DNA from: Megaleporinus macrocephalus
Lineage: Eukaryota; Chordata; Actinopteri; Characiformes; Anostomidae
Length of the DNA stretch: 64,000 nucleotides
Reading direction: 5' to 3'
Assembly: GCA_021613375.1 (NCBI GenBank)
Contig: CM038719.1
Coordinates: forward strand, 35,573,747-35,637,746
Shown: in pieces, positions 11,497 through 23,124 of the stretch
Numbering within the stretch: position 1 is the stretch's first letter
Layout of the letters: each line of letters begins with the position of its first letter
The notes under the pieces: model-generated
What the model saw: only the letters and a program-made list of their open reading frames with translations
Told to the model about the DNA's origin: nothing
The model's database searches: none
Program-made: the position numbers and the translations under genes

Positions 11497-11819
11497 AATA
11501 TATATGAAACTTCAGCACAGTCCCATGTTTGTCATACATGAACCATGACTGACATATCTGCACAAACATACATATGGTGTTACCATTGGTTAAAATAAAA
11601 AAAATAAAAAAAATAAAATGCAACAGTGACATCATTCATAAAATCTAATACTGCAGCTTAATATATTCATAGTGTTTTGTTTTTTATTAATATTCCAGGA
11701 GATACAAAAGTCAGAGAGCACTCTTTCCCTTTTAGGCAATTTAGCCATTAAACTATAAATTTTTCAACATCTGGAAAAGTGAATATCAGCTTATATTATA
11801 TTACATATCATATCCTATA

Positions 11820-12060
11820 TCATAATATCAGATCATCCTCTCTTTGCCTTCATTACAGCATCCTTTCTTTTCAGGTGTCTCTCAATGAAATCTGCAGCCA
11901 CACAGTTCTCCTCACCAGTGATGTCAGGGATGTTGAGATCTGGACTCTGGGGTGGGGGGTCCATTGTTCTGAGAACGCCAGCAGCTTCTTTGTTTGATGT
12001 GTCTGTATCTCCTTTTCTCAGTGAGGAGCTTTTTACACAGCTACACATCCTTTTAGACCC
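11820..12060 (-). mobile_element. Possible Tc1-like transposase scrap
   Basis: The minus strand reads PPPQSPDLNIPDITGEENCV near 11900-11980. QSPDLN is typical of the DDE region of Tc1/mariner transposases, but no larger domain or terminal repeat is visible. Weak call. Confidence 0.3.
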
Positions 12061-12365
12061 ATAGCACTGTGGTGTCTTTTCACAGGGGAAGGATGGAAGG
12101 AGTGGAGCTTGATCTTCTTCTCTCGCACATAAATGAAAGCTTTTAGTTCTGTTTATCAGATGCTTAGGGGGTCTACCAGGTCCAGCATCGCTGTTAGACC
12201 AACATTTATTCCATTATATGTGCTACAGAGATGTGATGTTAGATGAATTGGACCCAGGATAAAGTCTATTTTGCTTACATTATCATGTTACGGTGATTAT
12301 CTCAGTTATTTGTCTTTGGCTCCTCAGTGGCTGCATGTGTTTTCTACTCCACTCTTCACTTGCAG

Positions 12366-12404
12366 TGTTTTTGTACAGCTGTCTGTATGAGTTCCACCAC
12401 TGTG
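12366..12404 (-). other. 23-RSS of VH B 12405
   Basis: Heptamer CACAGTG at 12398-12404, 23 bp spacer, nonamer ACAAAAACA at 12366-12374. Confidence 0.95.
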
Positions 12405-12854
12405 AGTCTCTAGCACAGTAATACACTGCAGTGTCTTCAGGCTTCAGTTGACTCATGTGCAGGTAGAAGTTAGAACTGTCCTTGGATGCTGTGAATCTGC
12501 CCTGAACTGTCTGGGCTGAGCCTTTACTCGACTGAGTATAGTAGTGCATGATCCATTCCAGCGCTTTTCCAGGAGCCTGACGGATCCAGTGCATTCTGTA
12601 GCTGCTTAGATCAAACCCACTGCAGGCACAGGCCAGCTTTTGGGACCCACCAGGAGCTACTGTGACTGACCCCTCAGACTGTGTGAGAACAACCTGAGAG
12701 TGGACGCCTGGTAATAGGAAAGAAACAAAAAATTAAATAAAAGATCTAAAACTCCAGTAGAAGTAATAAATTAATTTCATAATAATGTACATCAAAAGAG
12801 GCTGAACTCACAGGATGTAACTGCACACATCAGCGTTAGGAATACAGGAAACAT
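12405..12854 (-). CDS. IGHV: IGHV segment, family B (divergent leader)
   Basis: Leader exon 12812-12854 ([20 protein letters not shown] donor) joins to V exon 12405-12707. The V exon is open throughout: [66 protein letters not shown]. Leader and promoter differ from other family B genes and resemble those of VH 52125, so these two form a sub-branch. Likely functional. Confidence 0.93.
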
Positions 12855-12947
12855 CGTTTTCTGTGAGGCTAAGTCTCCTTACTGGGGTTAACTGTTCTGG
12901 AGGTGGCTCCTGAGGCTGCTCTTTTAAAGGAAGACGTCTGTCACATC

Positions 12948-12955
12948 ATTTACAT
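12948..12955 (-). promoter_or_regulatory. Octamer-like element of VH 12405
   Basis: The minus strand reads ATGTAAAT (7 of 8). Just upstream, 12959-12972 reads CCAGCTGGTGGTGC on the minus strand, a weak CTCF-like match (12 of 14) in the same slot as in other family B genes. Confidence 0.5.
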
Positions 12956-13439
12956 CAGCACCACCAGCTGGTCAGGGTGTTCGCACTGGCTAGACTGTTT
13001 CATTAACAGCAGACCCAACACAATGATTTTCAAGTGAATATCAATGTGCACCATATTGGTCAAGTGATGTTAAGCTTGTAGTTGTAATATAAAGGTAAAC
13101 AAAAAGTTTTCATGAACAGCACAAGCTCATACAATTAATGGAATTTCTTGAAATAAGTGATTTTTATTATTTTAAATATGATAGTTGGAGTGGTCCAATA
13201 TTTAGAGTTCTTTGATATCAGCGTTTATATACAGTGCAAGACAATAAACAGAACTTAGTTTAAAACATGTCTATTCCTCAATACTTAAAAAAAATACATT
13301 ATACAACATCTTAGACTCTTAAGCTGATAGTTTATATATAAATAAGTGTATTTTCTTCAGTAAGAACACCAGATCTGATTAGAACAGATGTAAATAATCA
13401 TAAATACAGTACAAAGTAACATGAATATCTTATTGTGAA

Positions 13440-13790
13440 AGAAGTAGATCATATATTGAGCTCCAGTTTGAAGAACAAAGTGTAGTTCCAGATTTCTCCT
13501 GGACGCCCCAGACATTGTATGAATGTGTTCAGTTCCTTCAGCAGCAATCTTGATTTAGCTTAATGAAGTACTGAGCAGTCAAAGCAGGTATTAGATGAGA
13601 ACTGTAAATAATACTGGGTTGTTGATAGAAGGAGAAGCTTGAAAAGGGTTAAATAAACACACTGACGTATGTAAAAGCACTACATACTATATTAAGAACG
13701 AGCAAATTAAAGTTTTCTGTCTAGAAAAATAGCTCTTTAAATGTAATAATGTCCCCAAATGTCTAAAACTTTGCACAGTACTGTATGTAT
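13440..13790 (+). repeat. Dispersed repeat R1, copy 1
   Basis: The block with CTTAATGAAGTACTGAGCAG and AATACTGGGTTGTT recurs at 52930-53240 and 58540-58715, and inverted at 38860-39160. It ends near TTTGCACAGTACTGT, which looks like a DNA-transposon terminus. No coding potential. Confidence 0.65.
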
Positions 13791-13912
13791 AAGTGACATT
13801 GAACCTGTATGTTCCTCAAAGGTGAATTTTGGAATTATAATTTGGAATTTTGGAAAAAAATAAGAACACTGATCACTTTCAGCTGCTGTTCTGCAAATTC
13901 ACAAGTTTTTAT

Positions 13913-14330
13913 ATAATATAAGATAGTCTTTTATTATCCCACATGGGGAAATTTGAATTGTTACAGCAGAAGAAGAATAGCAGCAGGACAGATACAGCAC
14001 AAGAGGTAGACTTACAAGCAAGTTATTCAGAATACAAAACAAAGAAATAAGAAATTACAGAAAATAAATAAATCTCTGTTGTTAGGTAAAAAATACAATA
14101 CATAACTATACATATTCACATGATGGACTATACAAATTGTCATGTTGAATTGCACAGGTATAAATTGCACAGTTATTTAAAGACATTGCACAGTTACATT
14201 CTCTTATACCACCTACATAAATACTGATAAGCTGATCTTGGCAGTCCCCCAAATCCTGATGATATAGGCAGAGTGCATGAGTTATAGCGAGGCTGTCAGT
14301 CAGAATACACAATGTGTTCAGGTGATAAGG
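13913..14330 (-). mobile_element. Retroposon 3' tail remnant
   Basis: CTTTTATTATCCCACATGGG followed by an AT-rich stretch resembles, on the minus strand, the 3' untranslated end of fish non-LTR elements. A complementary tail is seen near 32093-32160. No open frame of substance. Nothing recognised from 14350 to 15020. Confidence 0.4.
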
Positions 14331-15029
14331 TGCAGCAGCATATATTGCACAATAATTAGGTTCACACTAAATATATATATAGATAAAATTGGCTCCATAT
14401 ATTGTGCTGCAAATGAACAAAGGTGCAGTATTTCCTCATGACTTCATTTATTTACTGTTGGCTCATTAGTAATAAAGAAAAAAACATTTTTTGTAAACTT
14501 AATTTTAATTTCAATAAAAGCAGTAAAGGAGCATGTGGCACATTTCAAAACAAGGATTCAATTGATCAAAATTGATCTTGAATATAATTGTCTTCTGATA
14601 ATATAATAAACATATGTAAATTAAAACTAAAACTTTGCTTGTGATCATTCTTAAATCCATGCTCCCAGCTTTACTGTGTATCTTGACTGTATATAAGTTT
14701 CTCTACACTCTACATGATGAAATGTGTTTGTACAGATTATTTCTCTGTGATGAAATTACAGCAGTGAACATGGATGTTGCAACTCCAAGAATAACAGAAA
14801 ATGATCCATTGCAGTTGTTTTTTTCTTTGTTGTTTGGTGGCAGAGAGTTTCTTCCTCTGGCATTTACTTTGAGCTTTATTCATTTTCAGACTGTTTCCAG
14901 ACCCCAAAAGCTACAACATACTAAAGAAAAGAAGAAGAAAAAAATTAAAAGCATTTAAAATTAATTAATTTATTTAAAGCATTAAAAGCGAATTAATTTA
15001 TTTTATTTAGGGATTGTTTCAGCTCTCTG

Positions 15030-15068
15030 GGTTTTTGTACAACTGGGGCATTCATTTGTGTCACTGTG
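15030..15068 (-). other. 23-RSS of VH A 15069
   Basis: Heptamer CACAGTG at 15062-15068, 23 bp spacer, nonamer ACAAAAACC at 15030-15038. Confidence 0.95.
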
Positions 15069-15516
15069 AGTATCTTGCACAGTAATACACAGCTGTGTCT
15101 TCAGTCTGCAGATTCTGTCCTTGTAATGTTATTGTGTTGGTTCCAGTGTTTCTGGAGATGCTGAACTTGCTTTTTAGTTTATCACTGTAATATAGGCTCC
15201 CACCGCTAGTGATAGTTCCAACCCACTCCAGAGCTTTTCCTGCAGGCTGGCGGATCCAACCAGTCCATTCACTGCTAACTGAATATGAAACCTTGCAGTT
15301 GATGGTCAGACTTTCACCTGGACGGACCACCATGGAAGCAGGCTGAGTGAGTTCATAACAGTGAACACCTGTAGATCAGAAATATTAAGGTTATAGGCAT
15401 ATCATCTGGGACATAAACATAATTGTAATATCATTCTGACTGAGTGAAATAGGTTTGTTACTGAGTAACTCACAGGATGCAGCTGCCAGCAGAAGCAGTA
15501 GAGATGTAGAGAACAT
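15069..15516 (-). CDS. IGHV: IGHV segment, family A
   Basis: Leader exon 15474-15516 joins in phase to V exon 15069-15368 (300 nt). The product reads [62 protein letters not shown]. Frame, splice sites and RSS are intact. The octamer slot (15623-15630) reads AGGCAAAT on the minus strand, only 6 of 8, so promoter strength is uncertain. Confidence 0.94.
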
Positions 15517-15919
15517 GGTTAGTGATGAAGTTGGATCTTCTCAGTTCTCCATAAATTAAATAGCAGTGTCTTAGGTCTTAAATAGGTAAGGGAGAAGGGT
15601 GGGGCGGGGTGGGGGGTCTTGTATTTGCCTAATCAGTGGTTTGTGGAAAGCTTCAGTGGTTGCTATGGTGTTATCATACAGTTGCTAGTGTATTCCAGCA
15701 GGTTGCTAAGCGTGTTTTTGTAGGTGTTGTTATTAAGTATGTTATCTCTCATGGTTGCAAGGGTGTTGCTCATTGGTTGCTATAACCGGACATGCAAATA
15801 TCAGTATTTTTAGCAACACAGTGTCATTTAAATCTTCTCTAAACATCTTACATGAAAATGAATTGATGTTGACAGTAAATGTTCTGAGTGTGCATGTTCA
15901 TACATTAGCTTCAGCTAAC

Positions 15920-16070
15920 ATCACAGCATGTGAAGAACATGGTTTTTCTTCAAGTTCACTGTTTCAGCTTTATATTTACAGAACCACCTACTGATATGAG
16001 GTCTGATATGAAGTTTGCATAGCAATAAAAGATGTGAATTAATTCAGTGTTATTCTGTTCACACCTACTG
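15920..16070 (-). pseudogene. Family B leader/promoter relic
   Basis: The words GTGAAGAACATGGTT, CACTGTTTCAGCTTTATAT and GAAGTTTGCATAGC match, in order, the start codon region, 5' leader flank and octamer of VH 5661 and 10901. The rest of the leader and the V exon are missing. The upstream CCTACTGGATTATAAAT is a decayed version of the family B CTCF-like site. Confidence 0.7.
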
Positions 16071-16157
16071 GATTATAAATAAAATGATGTAAAGACTTAG
16101 GAGAAGGTAGGAAGGTCATTTTGATCCTAGATATGAATAAAGGATATGAAGGATACA

Positions 16158-16490
16158 TTGTATCCAGGGATGCCCAAATGTTTGCATGCCACTGTGTATG
16201 AAATAAAAACTCTGAGGTGATTGTGAAGTGGCTGATTGTGATAGTACTGGTGGTCTACCTGGCCTTGTATGGTTGTTAAGATTCTTTGGGAATGTTTATA
16301 AAGCAGGGGTTTTGGAGTCCTGTTTTTTAATGTATTATTTAGCTTAACCCTTTATTGGATGATCTTGCTATTTGGCAACAATTTATTTATGTCAATTTTC
16401 CTAAAGGCCGCAATATAAAATTCATATTTTACTGTGTAATTGTGGAAAAAGGGTCTTTGAAAACTTTGAAATTACAAATATTTGGTGAGC
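16158..16490. repeat. Duplicated spacer, copy 1
   Basis: Nearly identical to 18858-19195 (shared words TTATAAAGCAGGGGTTTTGG and CTTGCTATTTGGCAACAATT). Both start with GGATGCCCAAA.GTTTGCATG, which looks like a transposon terminus. The ORFs on it are not convincing genes. Confidence 0.8.
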
Positions 16491-17034
16491 ATCAAAACCT
16501 CCACTTATCTTGCTGGATCAGACCCCGCCCCCAAAATAAGTGGACAGGGCCAAACTGGTGGTGGGGAGGTGAATGGTAACATCAAAAGGCTGGCACATAA
16601 AAGCAGGAGGGTTACACAAGTAGAGTATTTTAAAGACTGGCGTAGACCAGCTATTGGTCAGGAGTAATGGCTGAATTGACAGACGTAGCATTAGAATCTT
16701 CATGGCAGAAGTTTCTCTAAAGCTTCCATAGTCACCTCTGCACTGATAAAGCATTACTGATAAATATAGATAGTTGTATAATATAAAAATTGTTTGTTAC
16801 AATAGGACATTTGCAGAAAACACAATGACAATGTTCACACATTCTACCAATAGTGACTCAAAGTATTAGTATGAATATATTCAGGTGCATCCAATTAACA
16901 TTAACATCAACATGCTTGGAAAATTAGCATGTAATACATTTTAGCTTACAATCACTTCTCTTTCTCTGTTTCTCTAATATTACACTAATCTCACAATCAT
17001 CTCAGAAAACAAAACAATACAAAACAAAGCATAT

Positions 17035-17038
17035 ATAT

Positions 17039-17091
<53 letters not shown>

Positions 17092-17105
17092 TATATATAT
17101 ATATT
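17035..17105. repeat. AT microsatellite
   Basis: Interrupted (AT)n run. Confidence 0.9.
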
Positions 17106-17284
17106 TGTTTTTGAGATTAATTTAATTCATTTAAACTTAATTATTTATGTGATTGTATTTAATTAAAGTGAATAAGATATTTACTTTTCAACAAGAGGAA
17201 TGCTCTATTGTTAAATACAGACATCCATCCATCCATCATCTTTAAGGCTGATGTATGATAAGCACTGACAGTGGTGTAGTAGGG

Positions 17285-17510
17285 TTTTTTTATTGGGTGT
17301 TAGTAGGTGGTGTAGTGGTTAGCACTGTAGCCTCAGCAAAATGATCTGGGTTGGATTCCCGGTCTGGGTGGTTCTGTTTGGAGTGTGCATGTTCTCCCTG
17401 TGCTTGAGTGGGTTTCCTCCAGGTACTCCGGTTTCCTCCCACAGTCCAAACACATGCATGTTAGGTAATCGCTCGGGATAAAGTGGAAGATGCTGGATGG
17501 ATGGACGTAT
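17285..17510 (+). repeat. tRNA-headed SINE
   Basis: Begins with GGTGGTGTAGTGGTTAGCAC, which contains a Pol III A-box-like core, and continues through GGTTGGATTCCCGG (B-box-like) and the body TTCCTCCCACAGTCCAAACA to a tail of ATGG repeats. The same family recurs at 54113-54390 and, inverted, at 55930-56200. Confidence 0.75.
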
Positions 17511-17732
17511 ACATTGTCACTGTCCAAAGAAAGACTTGTTTTTCTCCTTTGTCGATTTTCATTTTTCTATATCATTTAAACACAACAGCTGGTGAATGGA
17601 CCGATAGGAATGGCAATAGAAAGGTTTCAAAAACACTTGGAATAAAACATCTTTATATGAACTAAGATTGAAAGCAAAGAACATTTTTGCTTTCTCCTGT
17701 AAGGTAATTTTTTTGAAGATGCTTTTTGCACA

Positions 17733-17863
<131 letters not shown>

Positions 17864-17900
17864 ACAACATCACTCAATTCTACTAACGCAGATGTTCAGG

Positions 17901-17939
17901 AGTTTTTGTACGGTGCTCCCACTGAGCTGTACTGCTGTG
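17901..17939 (-). other. 23-RSS of VH F 17940, heptamer CACAGCA
   Basis: Minus strand heptamer CACAGCA at 17933-17939, 23 bp spacer, nonamer ACAAAAACT at 17901-17909. The last two heptamer bases differ from CACAGTG. Confidence 0.88.
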
Positions 17940-18385
17940 GCTGTCTTTGCACAGTAATAAACAGCCGTGTCTCCAGTCTCCATGCTGCTGATGTCTAAGA
18001 AGAGCGTGTTACTGCTCGTGTCTCTGGAAATTGTAAAGCGGCTCTTAAAGGAAGCTCCAGTGTCTACAGTTCCTTTTCCCCATATGATCCCGATCCATTC
18101 CAAGGCTTTCCCTGAAGGCTGTCTGATCCAGCCTGTACCATAGTCAGTGAGGGCATAGCCAGAAACTCCACAGGACAACCTCACTGATTCTCCAGGAGTC
18201 TTCAACTGAGCAGGAGACGAGCTCAGACTGATACCATGAACATCTGAGGAGGACAAAGAGGAGTCACTGAGACCATCAAACACTTTAAACTTCACCTGAA
18301 ACCTAAAACTACAGCATATGAAGGTGATCAAATGCCACTTACATGGTAAGAGGACCAGCAGCAGCAGAGAAGTCCAGCTCATCAT
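17940..18385 (-). CDS. IGHV: IGHV segment, family F
   Basis: Leader exon 18343-18385 (MMSWTSLLLLVLLP, GTAAGT donor) joins in phase to V exon 17940-18243. I chose the ATG at 18385 because it gives a compact signal peptide. An in-frame upstream ATG at 18409 is possible. The mature part is ISLSSSPAQLKTPGESVRLS, then [46 protein letters not shown]. The frame is intact. The octamer-like ATGTAAAT on the minus strand lies at 18494-18501. Confidence 0.92.
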
Positions 18386-18493
18386 TGCTCTGAAAGTGTG
18401 TGTGTGCATGTGGGTAGTCAGTGTAGGTATTAGTGCTGATCTGTATTATATACACTGTGACAGTGACTGACCTGCAGACGTGCTGAACTTGAA

Positions 18494-18501
18494 ATTTACA
18501 T
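18494..18501 (-). promoter_or_regulatory. Octamer-like element of VH 17940
   Basis: The minus strand reads ATGTAAAT (7 of 8), 109 bp upstream of the leader ATG. A TATA-like TATATAATA lies between, near 18444-18452. Confidence 0.6.
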
Positions 18502-18857
18502 ACTTCTCATTTTAAATGATAAAGGAGGAACCTGCACATGTGTTTCCACCAATGTTGCAGCAATTATTTACTGTAGAGCAGCATTCATAAGCACTTCATA
18601 ACAACATAGACCTATATAAACTTCCCTACACACTTATTAAAATATGTGGTTTTGATTTAAAGTTGACCCAACATCATTGGTATATTAAGTCTTATCTTGA
18701 AACATACTGTGGTGACATTGTTGATTCTTAGCGTTGACATTTAAGGATGATCCAATGACAGCAATAATACACAGACATATAAATAATGTTTCATCTTTAT
18801 GTTTATGTCAATTAGATATCAGTTCATCTTCTATTCATGTAACTATATACAGATACT

Positions 18858-19195
18858 CAGTCCAGGGATGCCCAAACGTTTGCATGCCACTGTCTTAAAA
18901 ACAAAGATGCCACTGTGTATGAAATAAAAACTATTATTATGATTGTGATAGTACTAGTGGTCTACCTGTCCTTGTATGGTTGTTAAGATTCTTTGGGAAT
19001 GTTTATAAAGCAGGGGTTTTGGAGTCCTGTTTTTTAATGTATTATTTAGCTTAACCCTTTATTGGATGATCTTGCTATTTGGCAACAATTTATTTATGTC
19101 AATTTTCCTAAAGGCCGCAATATAAAATTCATATTTTACTGTGTAATTGTGGAAAAAAGGTCTTTAAAAACTTTGAAATTACAAATATTTTGTGA
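18858..19195. repeat. Duplicated spacer, copy 2
   Basis: Paralogue of 16158-16490 with few differences. Nothing further is recognised from 19200 to 19660. Confidence 0.8.
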
Positions 19196-19665
19196 CTTCA
19201 AATTTTGGCAAATAAATAAAGAAATAAAATAAAATAAAATAAATGCTATGTGGGGTAAGTGTTCTCCAAATGTCCATCATCACGATAAAAATTTGAAAAT
19301 ACGTTTGCCATATGTCTACATGCAAAAATGGAAGTAATCTGTGTCCATTCAACCTACTGTGCTATATATATAGTACTAAGCCAAAAATTCTTAACTGTAA
19401 CATATTATCTGGATTAGAAATCACAGTTTAAACAGGAGAAACTGTGATATCAGCCCCAAATTATATGTTGGCCTTCCTTTGTAGGACCAATTCTAGGCAA
19501 TAAACTCATAGTACAGTAATTGGAATTGTAAGCAGTGGGTGTATGTAATTTTATTACATTATTATTATGCATTCCAAGGCAGTTAGCAGCATGTGTTTAA
19601 AATGTATCAGTGTGGCTGAGGTTGTGTTTTCCTGCCATGCCCTCCCTCTGTTTATCCAGCTCTCT

Positions 19666-19704
19666 AGTTTTTGTACAGCTGTCTGTATGAGTTCCACCAC
19701 TGTG
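19666..19704 (-). other. 23-RSS of VH B 19705
   Basis: Heptamer CACAGTG at 19698-19704, 23 bp spacer, nonamer ACAAAAACT at 19666-19674. Confidence 0.95.
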
Positions 19705-20140
19705 AGTCTCTAGCACAGTAATACACTGCAGTGTCTTCAGGCTTCAGTTGAGTCATGTGCAGGTAGAAATTAGAACTGTCCTTGGATGCTGTGAATCTGC
19801 CCTGAACTGTCTGGGCTGAGCTCTTGTGAGGGTCGGAATGATAGGCAATGATCCATTCCAGCCCTTTTCCAGAAGCCTGTCTGATCCAGTGCATCCAATC
19901 ACCACCCACATTAAACCCACTGCAGGCACAGGTCAGCTTGTGAGATCCACCTGGAGCCACTGCTACTGACCCCTCAGACTGTGTGAGAACAACCTGAGAG
20001 TGGACGCCTGAACAGAGACACAAAGAAACAGCAGGTTAAATATTGTTAGTTTATTTAAAGCATTAATATTGATCCTCATTGAGACACATTACAGACTCAC
20101 ATCCTGCAATCAGCAGCAGCAGTAAAGACGTGAGAAACAT
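19705..20140 (-). CDS. IGHV: IGHV segment, family B
   Basis: Leader exon 20101-20140 ([19 protein letters not shown] donor) joins to V exon 19705-20007. Product: [68 protein letters not shown]. It is the B member of the first B-A-D cassette, and its leader and flank match VH 28914 closely. Frame, splice sites and RSS are intact. Confidence 0.95.
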
Positions 20141-20243
20141 GGTGTTTGTGGAGCTGGAGATGATCAGAGTTACCAGAAAGCTGGAGATCCTCTCCAAACT
20201 GTGCTTCATTTACTCTACATATAGAGGAGGAGGTTAAGAAACA

Positions 20244-20251
20244 ATTTGCAT
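20244..20251 (-). promoter_or_regulatory. Octamer of VH 19705
   Basis: Perfect ATGCAAAT on the minus strand, 104 bp upstream of the leader ATG. Confidence 0.85.
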
Positions 20252-20285
20252 ACAGTTGTAGACAGGTTAGTGCTTGTCAGTAAAG

Positions 20286-20300
20286 GGCGCCCCCTACTGG
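20286..20300 (-). promoter_or_regulatory. CTCF-like motif upstream of VH 19705
   Basis: The minus strand reads CCAGTAGGGGGCGCC, a full core match, 35 bp upstream of the octamer. Confidence 0.65.
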
Positions 20301-20459
20301 AATATAAATGAAGTATTAATCTGAGGTCTATATGAAGCTCACTGTAGAGATAATACACACATGTGGACGAGTTTAGAGGGATGTGAATGGAATGCAGCCT
20401 CAATACAACTTGATAAATTATTAGTATCTGTTAGAACAAAATCTTTTATCCTCAAAATA

Positions 20460-20715
20460 ATACTTATTCATCAGTGTTTTATTAATGTAGTTGTTTTCGT
20501 TGCAGGATGTGAAATATTCAGCATTATTCTGTTTACTTATTTACACACCACATACACACACACTTAAACTGTACACACAGTGTTCAATATTTTCAACCCC
20601 CCCATATTCCAAAAAGAGTTCATGTGCAAATATCTGCAAATATAATTCTTCTTCTTCAGAGTTTTTGAATTTTATTATTTATAGTGTACATACTATACTG
20701 TTTGAAAATATGTAA
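20460..20715. repeat. Cassette-shared spacer, copy 1
   Basis: Matches 31800-32060 over about 250 bp (shared words GTTTTATTAATGTAGTTGTT and ATATAATTCTTCTTCTTCAG). It ties the 19.6-23.3 kb cassette to the 28.8-35.2 kb cassette. Confidence 0.8.
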
Positions 20716-20781
20716 AGACTGATTTATGGCTCTTCACTGGATTGATTAACAGTGTAACTGGTTGAAATAGATATTTCTCTG

Positions 20782-20820
20782 GGTTTTTGTACAGCGAGTA
20801 CATCAGTTAGAGTCACTGTG
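20782..20820 (-). other. 23-RSS of VH A 20821
   Basis: Heptamer CACAGTG at 20814-20820, 23 bp spacer, nonamer ACAAAAACC at 20782-20790. Confidence 0.95.
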
Positions 20821-21249
20821 AGTATCTTGCACAGTAATACACAGCTGTGTCTTCAGTCTGCAGATTCTGTCCTTGTAATGTTATTGTGCTGGTTCCAGTG
20901 TTTCTGGAGATGCTGAACCTGCTTTTCAGTTTATCACTGTAAGCTGTGCTTCCACCACTATCAATAACTCCAATCCACTCCAGAGCTTTTCCTGCAGGCT
21001 GTCGGATCCAAGCTGTAGTATGGTCTGTAACTGAATATGAGACCTTGCAGTTGATGGTCAGACTCTCGCCTGGACGGACCACCATGGGATCAGGCTGAGT
21101 CAGTTCATAACAGTGAACACCTGTAGATCAAACATAGCAGGTTGTTCGATATATTATTTTGAAAGTGAACATAATACAGTGAGATGTTTGTTAGTGAGTA
21201 ACTCACAGGATGCAGCTGCCAGCAGGAGCAGTAGAGATGTAGAGAACAT
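20821..21249 (-). CDS. IGHV: IGHV segment, family A
   Basis: Leader exon 21207-21249 joins in phase to V exon 20821-21120. Product: [62 protein letters not shown]. Middle gene of the first B-A-D cassette, closest in arrangement to VH 32999. The frame is intact. The octamer slot is poor (ATTTGTTT on the plus strand near 21352). Confidence 0.94.
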
Positions 21250-21589
21250 GGTGTAGGATCTAATTTCTTCTCCACAACTCAAAAGTGGGTCACATCTTTT
21301 AAATAGAGAGAGAGATCTGGGGGTTGAAAGGCGACGGCGTTGGTGGCTTGTATTTGTTTATTTAATGACCCGTGACATTCAAAACTATTTGTGACATGGA
21401 GAGGTTTAGTATGTGTAGACTTCTTTTAGGGAGCAAAACATTTCAACTAAAACATTAATTTTTGGTCTCATATCTTGAAATATGTCTATTAATTTAGTTG
21501 TTGATGTAAATTATGGATGTTTTAGTGTAAAAATACAGTAAAGGCTACTATTTGCATTATTTTCACAGTAATTTACTGAAATATTATGA

Positions 21590-22195
21590 TTTTATACTAT
21601 AGAGCTATACTACAGTGTACCTTACTGTATAATGTACCATAGACCTGTACAACAGTATACCATACTATATACCTGTACTGCAGCATACTATACTATAGAC
21701 CTGTACTACAGTATACTGTAATATAGACCTATTCTACAGCACACCATATTATGGACCTATACTACAGTATACCATACAATGGACCTATACTACAGTATGA
21801 CATACTATGGACCTATATTACAGTATACCATGCTATGACAATGTACTGCAGTACACTATACTATAATCTTGCAGTACATTGTACTATACTATAGACATTT
21901 ACTGCAGCATCTTGTACTATAGACCTATACTACAGTATACTATACTATGGACCTATACTACAGTATACCATACTATAAACATGTACTGCGGTACACTATA
22001 CTGTAGACTTACAGTACACTGTACTATACTATAGACCTTTACTCTACTATCTTATACTATAGACCTATACTACAGTATCTTATACTATAGAGTTATACTA
22101 CAGTATATTATACTGTAGACCTATACTACAGTATCTTATACTATAGAGTTATACTACAGTATATTATACTATGGACCTATACTACAGTATATGAT
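21590..22195. repeat. AT-rich minisatellite array 1
   Basis: Irregular tandem array of units of about 25-35 bp built on TATACTATGGACCTATACTA with CAGTATAC. Homologous to the larger array at 36188-37475 and in the same place, between an A gene and a D gene. Confidence 0.9.
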
Positions 22196-22553
22196 ATCTG
22201 TACTAAAGCAGCTCAGTTACTGCAAATTCACATGAAATAAAATAGTAAAGTAAAACATCAATCAGACCAAAACAATATTAATAACAATATAAGATAACAG
22301 CTAAACATACACTCACTTAGGACTTTACTGTGGTGTGCTGGTACAAGTATACACTCCTACTCCTACACAGTGCTCCTATGTGGTCAGTGGAGCTGATACA
22401 ATGAGTGTAGATACAGGATGGTGTACCTAAAGAAGTTCTTATATTAAATAAGACTGAAATTTGAACCCAGCCTTAGCATCCTAGATGGTTTGTTTTGCTT
22501 AATTTGGTGAGCTTTAGCTCCGTCTGCTGGAGTGCCCTGTTTTTCCTCTGAGG

Positions 22554-22592
22554 TGTTCTTGTACAGCTCTGTCACTGTTTTCTATCACTGTG
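22554..22592 (-). other. 23-RSS of VH D 22593
   Basis: Heptamer CACAGTG at 22586-22592, 23 bp spacer, nonamer ACAAGAACA at 22554-22562. The nonamer has one A to G change relative to the other two D genes. Confidence 0.9.
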
Positions 22593-23023
22593 AGTGTCTG
22601 GCACAATAATACACAGCAGTGTCTTCACTCTTCAGACTGTTCATCTGTAAGTACAGCTGACTGCTGGAGTCGGATCTGGAGATGATGAATCTTCCCTGCA
22701 TTGACTGGGAATAGTAGATGGGAGAGCTGGACGTTCCAATAGTAGCAACCCATTCCAGTCCTTTCCCAGGAGCCTGTCTGACCACAGCTGGCCAGGAGCT
22801 ACTGAAGGTGAATCCAGATGCTGTACAGGTCAGTTTATGGGACTCTCCAGGTTTTTTAACCACAGCTTCAGACTGGATAAAGGTCTGACAGAGAACTCCT
22901 GTGGAAAAGATATCTGTGAATACAAGCAGTGCTGGAATATAATACAACCAACTCCAATACAGGTTCCTGAACCTCACCGTGTAGAAACACTGCTATCAAC
23001 AGCAGATTCACAACAAGCTCCAT
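22593..23023 (-). CDS. IGHV: IGHV segment, family D (Trp41 to Val)
   Basis: Leader exon 22978-23023 (46 nt, [21 protein letters not shown] donor) joins in phase to V exon 22593-22898 after a TTCCACAG acceptor, giving [20 protein letters not shown]. The longer open frame starting MRFRNLYWS is intron read-through, not the leader. Features: [14 protein letters not shown], then [36 protein letters not shown]. The sequence looks like a standard VH3-type domain. The framework-2 Trp (IMGT 41) is Val, GTG in place of TGG. Both Cys are kept. Splicing and RSS look sound, so it should rearrange; folding is the question. Confidence 0.92.
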
Positions 23024-23116
23024 AGTTTAGAGATCTTCCTTATTTCAAAGCTCTACAATCAGACAGTGTGTCTTGTAGAAGTTGAAGTTTCAGTGTGACA
23101 TATAAGAGGAAGATGA

Positions 23117-23124
23117 GTTTGCAT
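23117..23124 (-). promoter_or_regulatory. Octamer-like element of VH 22593
   Basis: The minus strand reads ATGCAAAC (7 of 8), 94 bp upstream of the leader ATG. Confidence 0.75.

Noticed and set aside
11597..11630. AAAATAAAAAAAATAAA run considered as a retroposon tail
   Set aside because: No element body next to it; simple AT-rich sequence.
14635..14958. 107 aa plus-strand frame starting MLVIILKSMLPALLC
   Set aside because: No recognisable domain, AT-rich, lysine tail from poly-A; no splice or promoter context supports a gene.
22585..22977. [20 protein letters not shown] start for D genes
   Set aside because: That ATG lies in the leader intron, followed in frame by the TTCCACAG acceptor. 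The true leader [15 protein letters not shown] with a GTGAGG donor sits upstream and joins in phase.
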